From Crotophaga sulcirostris (Eukaryota; Chordata; Aves; Cuculiformes; Crotophagidae), in NCBI GenBank assembly GCA_013397455.1, contig VYZB01000122.1:266348-330347 (forward strand): a DNA stretch of 64,000 bases, read 5' to 3'. Shown piece by piece: positions 61,752-64,000 of this stretch. Each line of letters opens with the position of its first letter. Position 1 is the first letter of the stretch. The translations under genes and the position numbers were made by a program. The notes beneath the pieces were generated by a model. That model was not told the DNA's origin and made no database searches. It was given only the letters and a program-made list of their open reading frames with translations.

Positions 61752-64000
61752 CCTCCCCACCTCCAAATGGATTCTTACAGGTTTGGAGTTTTGGTAGTTT
61801 TGTTTGCTGTTTGCCTTTTTTTTTTTAAATTATTTTAAGGAAAGTAGGATCATTCATTGAGTTCCAAGATTAAGTTGTACAATAATGACATTACTGCCCT
61901 TTCTTCTTGTATTGCCATGACTAGGAATTTACATCGCTTAAAGGTTTTCTCTTGATTTTATGTGCTTGCCTCTCAGGTGGATTATTTAAAAATTTATTAT
62001 TTAAATTTTATTACGTAAAAATAAAGTTATGACGTGAAGTTGTCCTCTAGATACCTTAGTTTAGTACCTGGTATGGAAAATCAAAAAATAAGCTAGAGGT
62101 TGAAGGACTTAACTATATTTTGTTTAAAAAAAATTCTACTGAAAAACATAAAAATGTACCATAGTACCAATATTGAAGAACTTAACAGCTGTTAACAGTC
62201 CCTTCTGAACGGTTCTGTAGAGGGTACAGTGGTTCTATTATTACAGGTGGTAACTATTGTCTCACACAAAGAAACTTCCATGGGAAATGACTTACAGTAG
62301 CATTGATACCAATGAGAAAATATTTGGTATAATCATTATTACATTCATTTTAAAGCACTTTTATAGAAAAGTAACTTCCTATATCTCAGGCAATCTTTCT
62401 TATGCAGAATAGTATCAGATACTTTTAAAAATAAATTAATAAATCTTTAAGAAAGGCATTTAAACATTACATAAGTTCATTGGTTGCAGAATCTTTGCTT
62501 CTAAGGTTGATTCTCACGTGGGAGAATGTCTCTTGTGTTCTGTGACCTTCTTTCAATTACGTGTACTAGTCTGTTCTTGAAGTTCCCAGGTTTATTTATG
62601 CATGTTTCCTAGTACTGTCCATTAAAGCAAATAAGCATAAAGATTTCACTGTATTTAATGGTATGTGTTTCACATCTACCAACTTAGTTAAATGTGCCTT
62701 AACTTATCTGTGTTGTCAATTATTTTCTATTTTAAATGTTTGAGTAAAAATTATCTGCAGATTTACCCATTCACTTCTATGCACTCTGATGAATATCTAG
62801 CAGTAACCATTTCCTGAACACAAATATCTACCAACATCAAAGCAGCATCTGATTGTTTCAAAAGATGTAAAGTGTATTATTATACATAGTGATGTATTAC
62901 TTTTCAGCTTAACAATAGCTGTATATTGAAAAAATTTTTAAGAATTTTAAAAGAGTTTTGCCAATCTACAGCTTATGAGTTCACAGTAGTATTACAGCTT
63001 ACTATAATGCATGAAATTTGCTGTTTGCTTACTTTCTATACATACCTAATAGCTGACAGAATCTAATCAAGTTTTTCTGTGGGTACTTTATCTCCTTTTT
63101 TGAGGGATTTTATTTGTTATTTATTTATTTATTTGTTTGTTTATTTATTTATTTATTCATTTAAGTAATACGTAAGTTAAAGAAGAAGAAACAAGCACTT
63201 ATAAAAAGAATATTTTAGATTTTAAAATCAGATTGCAGCCCTCTTGTGAGTCTTGAGTTATAAACCTGGGCTATATTCACATACTTAAAAGTCACTAATC
63301 AAAGATCTTTAAGCTCTTTTATGAGAAAAATTGTCAGAAAGGTGACAAAATTCTACCTTTCCATGATAGCTCCTCTGTTGACCTTTTAGATAGTATTTAC
63401 ATTTTAAAAAAGGATTTTTTCCCTTCATCCTGCAAAAAAAAATTACTTTGAAATTTTTCTTCCCCATTGATAACAAAATTTTTAAAGCCACTGGTTTGAT
63501 CAAAACACTTTATGGATATTGAACAGTGAATTAAAGAAAAGGCTCCCTTATATTTGAATAGAAAGATGAAGAAATCCAACTTGTAAACTTGCTACCTGTT
63601 CTTTTTGATGTTTACATGAGATGAAGAAAACAACTTAACTAAATGTTTTTCCTCCACAAATATATAAGAGATGAGAATGTAAACAAGTTCAGAACCTTTT
63701 TCTTGACATATTTCACCCTGGGAATAGGACAAAGCTAGTTGATTAATGGAAAAGCTGCAGTTACTTCAGTATGAAGTAAAGTACACTTCTCAGAAAAGTT
63801 GTCACAGCAAAAAGTTAATATATGCAATTTTCTAGGCTTCAGACTGGGAAACAGAATTTTGATAGGAAACCAAAGCCTGAACAATTTACATTAGGTCACA
63901 GGTAACCTGACTGAGCTCAGAAATACATTCTCTTCACTTGAGTTAATGACACATTCAAAGCATGACTGCTATGATAATTGTTCTTAGAAATAATGTGGTA
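61752..64000. other. Unique AT-rich non-coding DNA
   Basis: No gene recognised to the right edge. Frames reach 64 codons. A TTTA-rich microsatellite is at 63108-63163. Confidence 0.6.
63108..63163. repeat. (TTTA)n microsatellite with TTTG interruptions
   Basis: About 13 four-base units, mostly TTTA with three TTTG and one TTCA variant. Its length makes it likely to be variable between individuals. Confidence 0.9.

Noticed and set aside
1..64000. CRISPR arrays, bacterial operons, tRNA or rRNA genes
   Set aside because: No regularly spaced repeats, no ribosome-binding-site spacing, and no cloverleaf or rRNA sequence were seen; the CR1 content shows a vertebrate genome.

Overview
This window is vertebrate nuclear DNA, almost certainly from a bird. 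The evidence is AT-rich, CpG-poor, non-coding sequence peppered with CR1-type LINE retrotransposons. The CR1 copies carry their diagnostic features: 5' truncation, a 3' end made of short 8-bp repeats such as GATACTGT or ATTCTATG, and conserved 3' text such as GGTTGGAAGGGACC. At least one, probably two, LTR fragments resemble avian endogenous retroviruses. I saw no SINEs, no bacterial-style gene packing and no CRISPR. A crocodilian or turtle genome would also carry CR1, so 'bird' is an inference.

I find no intact protein-coding gene, tRNA or rRNA. Almost every open frame is short and without family resemblance, and the ones that do show homology lie in CR1 reverse-transcriptase remnants. The window is best read as an intergenic gene desert or the inside of a very large intron.

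Layout: 1-9.4 kb is unique AT-rich DNA with a twin TG microsatellite, three CR1 copies (2.1, 5.8 and 9.1 kb) and an old LTR piece at 6.8 kb. 9.4-28.3 kb is largely unique, with a short CR1 tail at 12.8 kb, a GC-richer island at 13.0-13.25 kb, and a diverged direct duplication of about 300 bp (18.8 and 20.9 kb). 28.3-34.5 kb holds the two longest-recognised CR1 copies, both with reverse-transcriptase remains. 34.5-40.6 kb is featureless. 40.6-45.3 kb is a CR1 cluster flanked by GC-richer sequence of unknown origin. 48.4-49.2 kb is an old, heavily decayed CR1. 51.2-52.0 kb may be an LTR relic. 52.6-53.9 kb has three CR1 pieces. 60.6-61.75 kb has a CR1 followed by the 3' end of an ERV with its LTR. 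The remainder is unique AT-rich sequence.

There is no set of genes acting together here. The interest lies in the repeat history: at least four CR1 subfamilies with different 3' octamers, an 11:4 excess of minus-strand copies, an orphan internal CR1 fragment, and the 18.8/20.9 kb duplication, in which one copy has a 16-nt segment replaced by 15 T plus G with no change in length. I did not find a convincing undescribed biological system.
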